Of a stretch of 64,000 bases of DNA, positions 45,356 through 57,391 are shown piece after piece. Source of the stretch: Vigna angularis (Eukaryota > Streptophyta > Magnoliopsida > Fabales > Fabaceae); NCBI RefSeq assembly GCF_016808095.1, contig NC_068975.1:31705001-31769000 (forward strand). Direction: 5' to 3'. The notes below the pieces were generated by a model that saw nothing but the letters and a program-made list of their open reading frames with translations, was not told the origin of the DNA and searched no databases. Numbering within the stretch: position 1 is the first letter of the stretch; every line of letters starts with the position of its first letter. A program made the position numbers and the translations under genes.

Positions 45356-46745
45356 ACAAATAAATTGTCTCCCATATATAATTTTCAAGGAAGGACATGG
45401 TGCAGGGAAATGGAGATTTAAAATGAGTTGTTTTGTTCTGTACGAAAAGTCTATCCAACATCTTTTCTTCAGCTACAAATTTTCTATGTCAATGTGATAT
45501 GAATAATACAAAATTCATTTCAGTAATCAACAAAACAAATAGCAAAATTGAATGAATAAGATCAATATTATAATGAGATATTTTATTCCTCAACAGTAAT
45601 GAAATGTACATTGGAAAATAAAGTACAATTGTAATAAATTATTAGAAAATTAACGGTTTAAATTTTGATAAAATAAAATACATATTGAACAAAAAAATAA
45701 AATTAATTATACATTTTTAATTAATGATTATTACTATATTTTATAATTTATAAAGTATTTATAACATCTATCTATTTATTGTCTATGTTTGAAATTGCAA
45801 CCATCACATTACCAAATGTTTATATAATATTTTTTTCTTCTATTGATACATCAATTCAACCATAAATCCATATGATGATGAAATTTTACAACAACTTTAG
45901 GGAAAATGAATTTTATATATCAACAAAAAATAGGATGATAGTTAATTATGACATGTTTATTAAATTTCAGACTTAGATGAAATATTCTTATTAATTTGCA
46001 TCTAAATGTAAGAAATGAATATACAATTCTTTAAAATAAAATTATATTTTTTTATCATTAACATGAAACATAAATGAAAAAAAAATAGAACAATTTATAT
46101 TTGAAGTTTGATTTTGTTAAAATTTGTGATTTTATTATTGCTAAAAGATGAGATTGATATTTGGTATACAAATTTAATTATGTAAATTTGAAACAATTAA
46201 AACTCAGAATAAACTGAGATACCCTTAACATATACAAAACTTGAGGTATAATAAATCACACACATCGAGAAGCCTATAGAATAAACAGAGACACATTTTC
46301 TACAGTTATTATTATCGTGTCAGTCTCACTGGGCGTTAAGGCGATAATAATAATTCCTTCAGAAAAAATTCCTTATAACAAAAAACACACGCATTTCTAA
46401 CAATTTGAACAATTATCTTGCTATCCCACAAAAAAGAAATTATTAATAAAAACAATTATTTATTAATAGTTTTTGACACATTGGTAAACCTTGAACCTAA
46501 TGGCTCTTTTCCTAACATAATCACTAAACTATTATAAAATGTATGTTATAGGTCTAAAATCGAAAGCAGAAGACATCTACCCAGAATTTTTTTATTAATT
46601 AAAAGGAATATAATTTTGATGTCTGTCTCGTCCATAGTTGATAGAAAATAAAGAAAAATGTTTGTCTCAGTGTTCTCTCCATCTGCTAAAACTGCTATTA
46701 CATTCTAAAACACCTATAATATGGAGATGAGAAGAATTTTGGAAT

Positions 46746-49700
46746 TCAAGATGAACCTGTTGTATCTGTTTCATCGTCCACTGGATAACAACCCAGAATA
46801 CGAAAATATCTTGTACATTCCTGAAACAAAGGGGAAAAGACCAACAATTTGAGTTAATATCTGATTATACATAAATTTCCTTATATATCAGTTATCTTTT
46901 ATTTCAATAGCCATGGTTGCCTATAAATTCTCACAAATATAATTCCACTGTCACCAGGGAAGATAGGCAGATAGAACTGTAGAAAGGAGGATTGATATTT
47001 TCATGCTAATTGGCTGACCTGCAAATTTTCTAGAGCATTTCGTGCACGAGGATCTGCCAAAGAAGCTTCAAAATCAATGTATAAAAGGTACTTAAAGGAC
47101 CTGACACCAGAAAACTTCATGTCTAAGACTAACATTTAGAACATATACTTAGAACAGCAGAATCAATAAACCATATAATAGAGTAAAACCAAACCCCATT
47201 CCCCATGTTTTCCCTTTCTATTTTGATCCCCAAAGTTGGATATAAGGGTAAAGATATCATATGCTTGTTAACATGTATTGAATGATTCAATTGATTTTTA
47301 CATTAAACCCTCCAATTTTTCTTTGACCAGTTATGGCCATTTAATTGTATAGTGAATCTATGGATTACGTACTGATACCATTGAAATTCTCAAATGGGAA
47401 ACAAAATTCATTACTCACTTAGCACTTCCTTCTTTTGAATCATCAACTGCACTTAATGGACAATGCTTCAGCGGGCGGCTCTCTATCTGAAATCACACCA
47501 GGAATGAGATGAATGAAGCACGAGTTTTAATTTCTAAAATCATTGTAACACACCTTTGACAAATTAATGTTCCTCAAGGCAAATGCTCCCAGGGCTCTGA
47601 ATAGTACAGTAGGATCTTCGTCTAGACTGAAAACAATGCTAGTCTGGAGCCAGAATTCATGAATTTCATCAACAAATTCATAAAAATTATATATAATAAT
47701 GTTTTTTCCCCCACCTTATAGGGCCTGTCAGTTCCTGGAATTATAGGATCCCTTGCAAGTATCAGAAAGCGAGTAACATTAGCTTCATCATCCTAGCAAA
47801 AAGAAAATGAATCAGCATAACTTCAATCTATATATAGAGATCATCCACAATACAGACATGTTTATTTTATTTTTTTTGTTACACATATCTTGTCAAATAT
47901 AAAGATAGAATAAAAACAGTAAGCAGTAAGAGTAGTCAGTCATTCTTTGGACATCCATATGCACGTGTCTTCCTGCCTTAGATTCTCAGGCTTGATTATT
48001 TTGATACTGTACATGAACACTTAAAATACGTTGACTAAGTATAACTTTTCATTGAAAAAAATACTTTGATACTCTTTATACTCAAATCCTATTTTCATGT
48101 AATTTTATTGAAAAATTCTCTCACTGGTTATCAATTTGTCTAGTTATAATTTCTCTTCTTTTTATGTTAAAATCATAAAAGTATAAACATAGCTCTACAG
48201 TATCACTTAATGCAAGTTGCTTAAATTTTTTTATTGTCGTTTCTTTTTTTTTCTCTCTCTCTCTTATGTACATATCCTTAGAAAAGCAACTTATTAGTAA
48301 AGTATAAGGTGACAATTGGGATATGTAGCTTTTAAGATATGGATCTCAATATCACAAATAAGGTATGGAACTTCCATTTCACACACTCTTCGTTCTTTTA
48401 AGATCACGTTACCTGCCTAAGCAGCATGAAAAAAGTCAGAATGTTTTAGGCATCTTTGAGACGCCAAAAAACAAATGATCGAAAAGTGATATGTAGCTCC
48501 CCTAAATACTATGCTGAGGAAAAATGCATTATTGTTAATGCCATTTAAGAAACTTCATTGATCAGGATTGGGAAATCCTTATATGGATGGGTAATCATAC
48601 CATTTTTAAAAAAAATTGGCATAAACATTGAGAAATAGTAAATAAGCATCACCCATCGTATCTATTTGAAGAAAACGAGATATCTTGGAAGATGCTAATC
48701 ATGAATGAATATGCATAAGCTACCCGCTCCAATGATCTCATTGTTAATATGAAGACATGTTCCGACAAGATAGAAAACCACAGAAAAAGTGTAAATGTTG
48801 TAGCAGTTGAGTCCTCCAAAACATGTAATTGAAGTCCTACCTGGATTCCTTCAGCTAGAATGTCGAGGCCATATAGTTCTGCTGCCCTTGAACTTGCAAT
48901 AGCTCCAATGTCCCTTCTTCCCTCTAAGGCTACAGCCTGTTCACAATGTCCAAATCCTTATTAGGACATGCAACTCTACAACCTAATCGGTGCTTGTTTT
49001 CAGTTGAGTAGAGAAGATTTGTAAAATACCCTAGCAGCTGCAGCAGTGTCATCCACAGCAATGTTGGTAACACCTAAATCAGTAAGCATAGTCTCACATT
49101 GAAGAAGAGCCTGCATGTAAGGAGATCGTTTTAAGAGTTATATGTTGGTAGGCTATCAATAATCATGTTAATGATAATGAGACATGTCTGTCTCAAGCAT
49201 TTTTGCAATCACAGTGCATTATGATAATGATTGTGAAAGAATGAGTTAGTTAATTGGTAGTTTGGTTTGTTGTAGTTAGAGGTTAAAATAATTAGAAGAT
49301 CTTGTTTACTTGCCTATATTTGTGTGCTTGTCATAACATATATACTCCTAACTTGTACCAATGTGAGTGGTAAATGTTCGTGCAATTTTCTAGAAAAGTA
49401 GAAGAAATACCTAGAAATGTTTCATGATCATGAGATTCCAGAAGTAGTGCTGCTACAAAGTTGTTGCAGAGATATAATTACTATTCTAAGGAAAATAAGT
49501 GCTACAAATTATTAAAGAATGACAACGGCATTGTGTAAGTTGGTGAATTCACTCCTATAAATATGCTTAGTATTTAGGGTTTAGGTAGGGCTCTTTACCT
49601 TTCAGAACAGAAAAAGAAGGCTTGGGAAAACAACCCACAATTAGTTCTTCGAATCAAAGCCATATCATCAGTAGTTTTGCAGTACTCCATTAATCTTGTA

Positions 49701-51718
49701 CTTATCTGTCACTCAACTACTTTACCGTTGTTCTAAAATCAGCTTGTTACGTTTGTTCATATGATAAGTTTAGATATATCACCTAACTACATCCAAAAAA
49801 TAGAAATTGGTATCGCTGTGTTGTTTAGGGTAGAAACTCTTTGCAGGAATAGTAATTAAGAAGGAATTGGAGAAGACACAGGACTTCAAATAACCACAGA
49901 CTTTTGTCTATATATGTTTGTATATGCATAAATAGACAGAGATTTAGAGATTTAGTTGGCATAATGTCAGTTGAAAAGTCCTTCCTCTCACAAAAACACT
50001 CACATTATAGTTTAAAATAAAAACAATAAAGAAAATACCTTCTATTTATTTGCCAAACGACAAGTAGCTTGAAGAAAGACTACTGGAATAAAAAACCTTA
50101 ATATTGTAAGAAATCTAGACAGAGGAAACTGAAAATAAAATTATTATTAATAAAAACAGCATCTTTCCTATTACCCAAGATTCCAATAATGAATAAGGTA
50201 GAAACCCATATACTTGGATAAAAGTTACATAATTAAAGATAAAAAAATATTTTCAAAAATATTTATGACTGATTAGGAAATAACATCATGATGGAAATAA
50301 AAAAGGTAAATGCAATGCAAAAGATATAGACTCATTAAAAATATATTATTGTTTTCTATCTTAAATAAAATCTCTTAAAAAACATGCATTTTACTTCAAT
50401 CATAACAATTTATGATCACTATAATCAAAGACAGGAGATAACACAACTTAAAATAAAGAAAAATAAAATTCTAGAAGTTTTAAATGTACTGTTAACATTG
50501 CATGAAAAGTTAAGTGGACTGGTGCCAAGTGTTGTTAAAGTTTTATGAAAGACTTAGAAATTTTGTACGGTGATTATTCTGCAGTACCAGAAACTTGTAG
50601 CAGTTGTGTAAAGGAAACTAAATGATTATCAGTAAATATTAGACATACTACAGCTTCTATTGTTAAGTGTGGCAAAAAAAAACATTCAACCACCAGTGTT
50701 TTGAATGAAAGTCATACTAAGTAGCTAGTTTTGTATTACACTACTGATGTTCTATTATTTGTGTATCTCAGTTACCATTTTTCTAAAACTAATTAAAGTG
50801 AGGTTTAGTGGCATCTTAAAGCATGATAATGTGTGAAAAAGGATATGGAAAAGAATGAAATATATAATAGCCAACCTGCGGATGACTCATTACAGATGTG
50901 AGGTCTTCTTTTTTCACAGCTTTGAGTCCCAAGAGGCAGTGTTTAATTAGCAAATGAAGCTCCCCAACAATGTGTAGCTTGTGACGTATAAGTAAGTCAT
51001 AATTACGGTGGATGCTTCCAGCAATGCAACTTTCGATTGGAAGAACAGCTTTATCCACCAACCATGATTCAACAGACTGCACATGATCACATTCACATCT
51101 ATTAGTTAAGACATCATACGGAGAACATAAAGAGAGATGAAGAAACGAAGAATGTAACCTTGAATGCAGTCTCAGAGTCAAGACATGGAACTGTCTCACA
51201 ATTTGGATATGCTTTGAAAGCAGCATCCTCATTATATGCTTTGGAAGCATGCTAATTAGATATCTAAGACATGCAAGATTTTCTAACCATACCATAGAAA
51301 TTCTAAAATTAAAATTGAGGCATGTTTAGTAAAACTCACTGTTAATCAGTTTAACATCCTTGTGAAACCCCTCCAACAACTCACTGTCAGCATTTCCAGA
51401 AGACTCAAAACCAGTCACAGCAGCCTTCTCATCTTCCATTGGAATCAAAGCTTTCGGAGCGGAAACACGCAAACAGCAACATTTCCTCTTGCACCATTTC
51501 TCAGCTCCTTCTTTTAAATTCACACTCAGTCTAGAACAAGCTGGATGAAAATTTGTCAAGCCCAATTGAGGAGCTTTTGCACAACCCCAGATACAACAAT
51601 CGTTGAGAGCCATCAACATCTCAAGAGCAAAGTCAGAAGGAAACACAGAAGAAGTCAACACTGATAAAAAAATTGAAGTTACTGTGGTTTTTGAGGAACT
51701 TGTTGGCATAATAACCAA
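46746..51718 (-). pseudogene. Arogenate/prephenate dehydratase-like gene, copy 1, missing exon 2
   Basis: A plastid enzyme family of phenylalanine synthesis. Exons matched to copy 2: 51718-51340 (exon 1), 51251-51159 (3), 51076-50876 (4), 49110-49030 (5), 48936-48841 (6), 47792-47715 (7), 47643-47554 (8), 47486-47419 (9), 47100-47019 (10) and 46820-46746 (11). Seen: a transit-peptide-like start; catalytic-domain pieces [33 protein letters not shown] and [14 protein letters not shown] (TRF motif kept); the ACT domain with NINLSKIESRP (ESRP kept) and YLLYIDFEASLADPRARNAL. Exon 2 (50 nt in copy 2) is absent: only 88 nt separate exons 1 and 3. Exon 1 ends in phase 1 and exon 3 starts in phase 0, so direct splicing shifts frame and soon meets a stop. 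I found no microexon that repairs it. Exons 3-11 are otherwise open. It is either a recent pseudogene or uses an unseen transcript structure. Confidence 0.78.
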
Positions 51719-52578
51719 CTCATATTTTCATATAAGTTATGAACCGAACTGTACCTTGAAATGAAAACGAGTTTTGAAATTTGACAATGAGAGAGAACAA
51801 GCACGATCAGACCCAGGTAATCAGAAACTGTGTTCTTTTGCAAAGACTGTGCAGCCACACCCTTCCCCCTCACACTATATATCTTTTGTTCTTGTCTGCA
51901 AGAAATAATATTCATTAAACAACTCTTCTATTAATTATAAAGATTATTTTAAATGTTACTTTGTAATGATTTTTAATTGATTAATTCACATTAATAATAC
52001 ATAAAGTTATACCTTTTATTATAGATCAAATTAACATATTTTTTTTAAATACTTTCTATATATTTTTATAAGTTTTATTAAAGTTCATTAAATAAAATAT
52101 TAAATTGTATTTTAAAAAAATACATCATTAATGATGGTAACTGTTAAACTGTAAGCTGAGGTTGGAAAATGTAGAAAAGGTTTCCTTTAAGAGTAATATT
52201 CCAGTCTCAGCTGTTCTAAAATTTTTAGTATAGTGATATTAATATGGGACCTTCCATCCATAATATTCAAAAATAAAAGATATAAATTTGAGAATTTTTA
52301 AAATTTGAAACCCCTCAATAATTTGAAACGTTCTGTAGACTGTCTATAGTTGCACAAGTGATGGACCTTTCCCTTAATTAAGAATTCTCTAAGAAATACT
52401 CTTTCCAGATACATTGACACAAATTAGAGATCACTGGTGAAGGAATTTGAATAAGCAAAATTTTTAATTTTATATTCCAAAAATTAACTGATACATTATA
52501 AATATTTTTATACAATAAACCAATTAAAAATGATTTTAAATATAAAAATTTAAAACAATTATCATGCATAACAATTCC

Positions 52579-52624
<46 letters not shown>

Positions 52625-53306
52625 GCTAATAATTAATATAAATTAAACTCTTCTATTTATTTATTTATTTGTATTTGTTCTTATATCTTTATTTTTAAAA
52701 TTAAAATATCTTTATAATATTAGGCTTATCGTTTTAAAAAAAATATCAAAGTAAAATTTCCATCTTTTTAACAAAAGTCTTTAAACTCATTTAATTCTGG
52801 AGTATAGGCACAAATATTTAGTTCATTTTCTTAAGAAAACTCAGGTCAAAGACATTTGGAGAAAAAAGTTTTAAAAACTCAAGAAGGTTGTTCTTCTATT
52901 TATTTATAAAATAAAGAATGAAAGTAAAATGATCGAATTAACTTCTAAAAATAAACTCCTGATATCCTAGTTTTTCTACATTTCACATCTTCAACCAGTC
53001 GAAGTGAGACAATAAAACAGAACTTCCAATCCGAGTTAAAATTGACAATTTTTTTAAAGTTTATTTTACTTTTTTAATTGAGCTTTTAAATAGCATTTAA
53101 GTCCAATTTGGTTTTGAGGAATGCACAGTAGGTATACAGAGAACTTAGGTGTTAAAGGTTTGTATTGTTGATGCTATCTATATAAAGTTGACAATAAAGA
53201 AATGTTTGCTTCAGTATGTTCTTCCCATCTGCTAATTATTATGATCACATTCTCAAGCACCATTTAGTAGATGAAAGTGCTATCTCCTCTTGTAGATGAT
53301 TTAAGA
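51719..53306. other. Spacer between the two dehydratase-like copies
   Basis: It should contain the promoter of copy 1 and the 3' end of copy 2. It is AT-rich, with a TA microsatellite at 52583-52621. The phrases around 53195-53240 and 46655-46700 (aatgtttg.ctcagt, catctgctaa, cacattctaa.aca.c) are similar, so the duplicated unit includes the 3' flank as well as the exons. Confidence 0.6.
52583..52621. repeat. (TA)19 microsatellite
   Basis: 39 bp of pure TA between the two dehydratase-like copies. Confidence 0.95.
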
Positions 53307-56300
53307 TTAACATGATATGTCTGTTTTATCAACGGGATAACAACCCAGAACACGAATAAACGTTGTATATTCCTGAAATGAGAGGGGAAAGAACCAAAAA
53401 TTTGAGTTAATTATTTCACCACTACATTGAAAAGTCCTATAGCAACTTTGAGATATGCTTCTACAACATTCTATTTTATACATCTTTCATATAAAGTAAG
53501 AGAAATCGCCAAAGCATATGTAGGAGCTGGAATGAGACTCAAAACAAGAGTAGGTTTCTAACATGAAAAATATGATATTTTTATGATATGATGGGCTAAC
53601 CTGCAAACTTTCTAAAGCATGTTGTGCATTTAGATTTGTCATAGAAGCTTCAAAATCAATGTAGAAAAGGTTGTCAAAGTACCTGCCACCAGAAAATTCA
53701 ATGTCTAAGTCACAGATTCACAACACTCTTCAAAATAGAATATAAACCAATTTAGACCCTCCAATTTTTTTCTTTGGCTATTTAATTGTATGCAAAATAT
53801 ATTTTAAAAACTGATATATAATATTGCAAATCCAAAATGGAAAAAAACAACGATCACGACTCACTTCACAATCTCATACTTTGAATAATCACGAAGCCTT
53901 AAGGGGTAATGCTTCACTGGATGGCGTTCTATCTGAAATCGCACCAAATAAATGATATATAGCAAAAAACCACGAGTTTTAATGTATACACCAAAGGAAA
54001 GATGTTTAGAATTATAATACTGAATGTAAAAGTAACAAAGAAATTATAGCATAACTTGGATGAAAGAACCAAAATATTTTTTTTAAGATTTTGATGACTA
54101 AAATGATTAAATTTAAAATTACGTTTTCTGTTAACTTTCTTTTTCTTCAATAAATAGTGATAAAAAAAACATCATATAAATATATAGAGATCATAATTTA
54201 GGAATCACCTATTTGTTTTATAATTGGCGATCCTTAATATCCTAACAGGTAATATATTAAGATAAAGTGGTCTCTTGGTCCAATTGAAAAGAACGCATAT
54301 GTTAGATTACAAATTAATATTTGTATGATATGAAGTGAGGAAACATTTTATGTGATTAGAAAATGGAAAGTCTGACAATAGATATAGGAAAAAAAAAGCA
54401 TGATGATCAACTGGAACTATAAGGTTGGTTGATGTAATGATTAAAAGTTGAGAGAGATTATGTATTCAATTCTTTTACTAATATTTAGAAGATATTGATT
54501 TGAAAGGTTTATAAGAAAGTATGGAAGAAAATGTGAGTTCAAGTCGTTTTACTAACAAAACTAACCATTAACATATGTTCACCAGAAAAAGAAAAAATAA
54601 GATTTGAGAATCAATCTTATATATTTATAAATGAAGAATGATATTTTAACAATGACAATTTTTTTTACAATAAATTATGTGTTACTGTTTTATTGATTCA
54701 TATATTTTAAACAAAACAGACCAATCAGAAGCTATCACCTAAGTAATTGTAAAAAAATTATCAAAAAAAATTATTAAATTTTTTTTTTCCTTTATAAAAC
54801 TAAATTAATAGCACAGAATTTATCAAGATATATCTTAAAAAACAATCAATGTTACTTAAACATTTTAGTTAATATCATAATAACTAATAAAAATTACAAT
54901 CTATCTAAAATAATAAACACACTTGTAGAGATTTCAAATTTGAATTGGTATAATTATTATTTTATAGCAAACCTTTGACAAATTAATGTTTCTCATGCCA
55001 AAGACTTCCAGGGCTTTCAATAGTACACCGGGACCTTCTTGCAGACCGAAAACAATGCTGGTCTGTGGTAGAAATATTGCAATATTCATCAGTATATTCG
55101 TCAAAATTACATATAAATAGATATAGTTTTCAATACCTTATATGAACCGTTAGTTTCTGGAAGAATAGGATCCCTCGCAAGTATCAAACAACGACTGATA
55201 TTATCATCATCCTAATATATAAAGATAAGAAAATGAATCAGCTTAACTTAACAACAATAACATGCATGTTTTCTGTTTTTCTCTTGTTATGTCTTCTTAT
55301 GACAGATAAAGATGTTGTAAAAGAATGAACACTGAGACTAAGAAGTTGAATCTTATTTGGATATCGAATGCAGGTATTTGCATGTGTTAGATTCTAGGGA
55401 AGCCTTCATTATTGTACTTGGTTTTTATATTAAAATCAGAATCGTGTACACGGAGCTTTGCAATCTCAGTCAAATGCAGAGATGCTTGAACTCATTGTTT
55501 ATATGAAGATATGTTGCGACAAGAGAAATCCAGAGAGAAAGAGTAACTGTTGTAGCAGTTGAGTCTTCCAAAACATGTACTGAAGTATTACCTGGATTCC
55601 TTCGGCTAGAATGTGGAGGCCATATAGTTTTGCTGCCCTTGAACTCGCAATAGCTCCAATGTCTCTTCTTCCGTCTAAGGCCACAGCCTGTTCACAATGT
55701 CCAAATCATTAATAGGACATGCAACTCCACAACCTAATCAATGTTTGTTTTCAGTGGAGTATAGAAAATTTGTAAAATACCTTAGCAGCTGCAGCAGTAT
55801 CATCTACACCAATGTTGGTAACAGCTAAATCAGTAAGCATCATCTCACATTGAACAAGAGCCTGCATGTTAAAAATTTAATTTACATAGTTATTTGTCGT
55901 CAACTATGTTCGTGCAAGATGACACCACAACAATAAAAATATAACAAAATGGAAAAAATTAGTGGTGATGGCTTTCATAACGTTAATAATTTCATTTTTC
56001 TTTCATATGAATAGACACCTATTTTTATATATAAAAAACTTTTTCTTCATTTAGAAAACATTTTGGGTACACGGTACTCAGGGAATGAGTTGAATAATAA
56101 GAAATAAGGCATACTGCCTATTAATAGGATGGTTAAGACTTTGAAATGTTTGCAGATTCAGATCCTGAAAAACTATGCCGCCATACTTTAATTAGAGTTC
56201 TTTTTGTTTTTCACGTTCTAGCCAATTTGATACTGGTTTGAATCAATTGTATGAAATTGATAGTGAATTAAGACTATAAGGTGAGGTTATGGTGGCATAA

Positions 56301-57391
56301 AACATGGTATTGTGAAAAAGATAGAAAAGAATGAAATATAATATCCAACCTGAGGATGACTGAGTACAAATTTTAGGTTCTCTTTTGTCGCACCGGTCAA
56401 TCCCAATAGGCAGTGGTTAATTAGCAACTGCACCTCCCCAACAATGTGTAGCTTGTGGTGAAGAAGTAGATCATAATTATGGTGGATGCTTCCAGCTTCA
56501 GAACTTTCTATGGGTAGAACAGCTTTATCCACTAACCCCGATTCAACAGCCTGCAGACAAAAATATATAAACATATCATCACAGAATCTATTGGACAAGA
56601 CATCATATGCAGACTGAGACAGAGGTTTAAATAAACAAGGAATGGAACCTGTAGTGAAGTCTCAAAGTCATCACATGGCACTGTCTCACATTTTGGATAT
56701 GCTTTCAAAGCTGCTTCCTCAGTATATGCTCCTGCAAGGCCCTGCATATCAAGTAATTCACTATTTAGAAGTGGCATTAGTGATGCTATGAATCTTTTAT
56801 TTGAAAGAAACTATCAAGCATCATACCTTATAAGCAACGCACAACTGTGTCCCATCTCTCGAAGAAAAATCATTCGCTGTTTAAAGAAGTTGTTTAGTCA
56901 TGCCACAAGCAAGAAGAAAAAGGAAATGAGAATAAATCACTTCTCTCTAACAATTGAAAATCAATAAAAGAAGTACTTCAATTCCATCGGGAATGAAGAT
57001 TTTAAATACCACACGATGATCAAGTAAAAAGATTTCAGCTATCAAATTTAAACTTAAAGTGATCCTTGTGCAAGTGTTTCTCACTTGGAAGCAGATTAAC
57101 ATCTTTGTGAAACCCATCGTCTAACTCGGTTATCTGAACCTGGACCCTGTCAGAATATTCGAAAGATGATTTAACCCCATTCACAACACTCGAACAACAA
57201 CGTCTCCACTTGCTGCATTTCCCAAGATCATGTTTTGAATTCACACTCAGTGTAGAATTTGCAGGCTGAAGAGCTTTGCCACAGTCCCAGATGGAACAAC
57301 CATTGAGAGCCATGATGATGAGCGTGGAGGAAGTTGCAGAAGCCATGAAATTGAACGTTTTAGTGGTTGATGATGAAATTATTTTAGGCAC
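53307..57391 (-). CDS. Arogenate/prephenate dehydratase-like protein, copy 2, with altered key motifs
   Basis: Eleven exons: 57391-57085, 56876-56827, 56741-56649, 56550-56350, 55861-55781, 55687-55592, 55211-55137, 55062-54973, 53932-53865, 53682-53601 and 53372-53307; all GT-AG, 1209 nt, 402 residues, no stops. Seen: a plastid-transit-like N-terminus; a prephenate dehydratase domain from about 115 ([66 protein letters not shown]); an ACT domain from about 302 ([35 protein letters not shown]). Departures: the catalytic Thr-Arg-Phe motif is Ser282-Arg283-Cys284 ([12 protein letters not shown]); the Phe-binding ESRP motif of the ACT domain is Glu-Arg-His-Pro (333-336); PxENS is PIESS; HRNYD is HHNYD. 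The multi-exon layout fits the intron-containing plant ADT clade. The frame is intact, but activity as a dehydratase and feedback by Phe are doubtful. It is the head-to-tail duplicate of copy 1. Confidence 0.9.

Larger units (their letters stand above)
43727..46745. other. Spacer between the glyoxalase I and ADT-like genes
   Basis: The two flanking genes converge here, so both 3' untranslated regions are included. 43955-44110 has phrases such as ttataattttagtccttatg that resemble a decayed MULE-type end. An inverted-repeat unit at 44829-45355 is listed separately. Otherwise AT-rich with no supported gene. Confidence 0.45.

Noticed and set aside
50816..51295. A 159-residue minus-strand frame in dehydratase copy 1
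   Set aside because: It reads through exon 3 in the wrong frame and the intron after it, and is in the right frame only for exon 4; not a separate gene.
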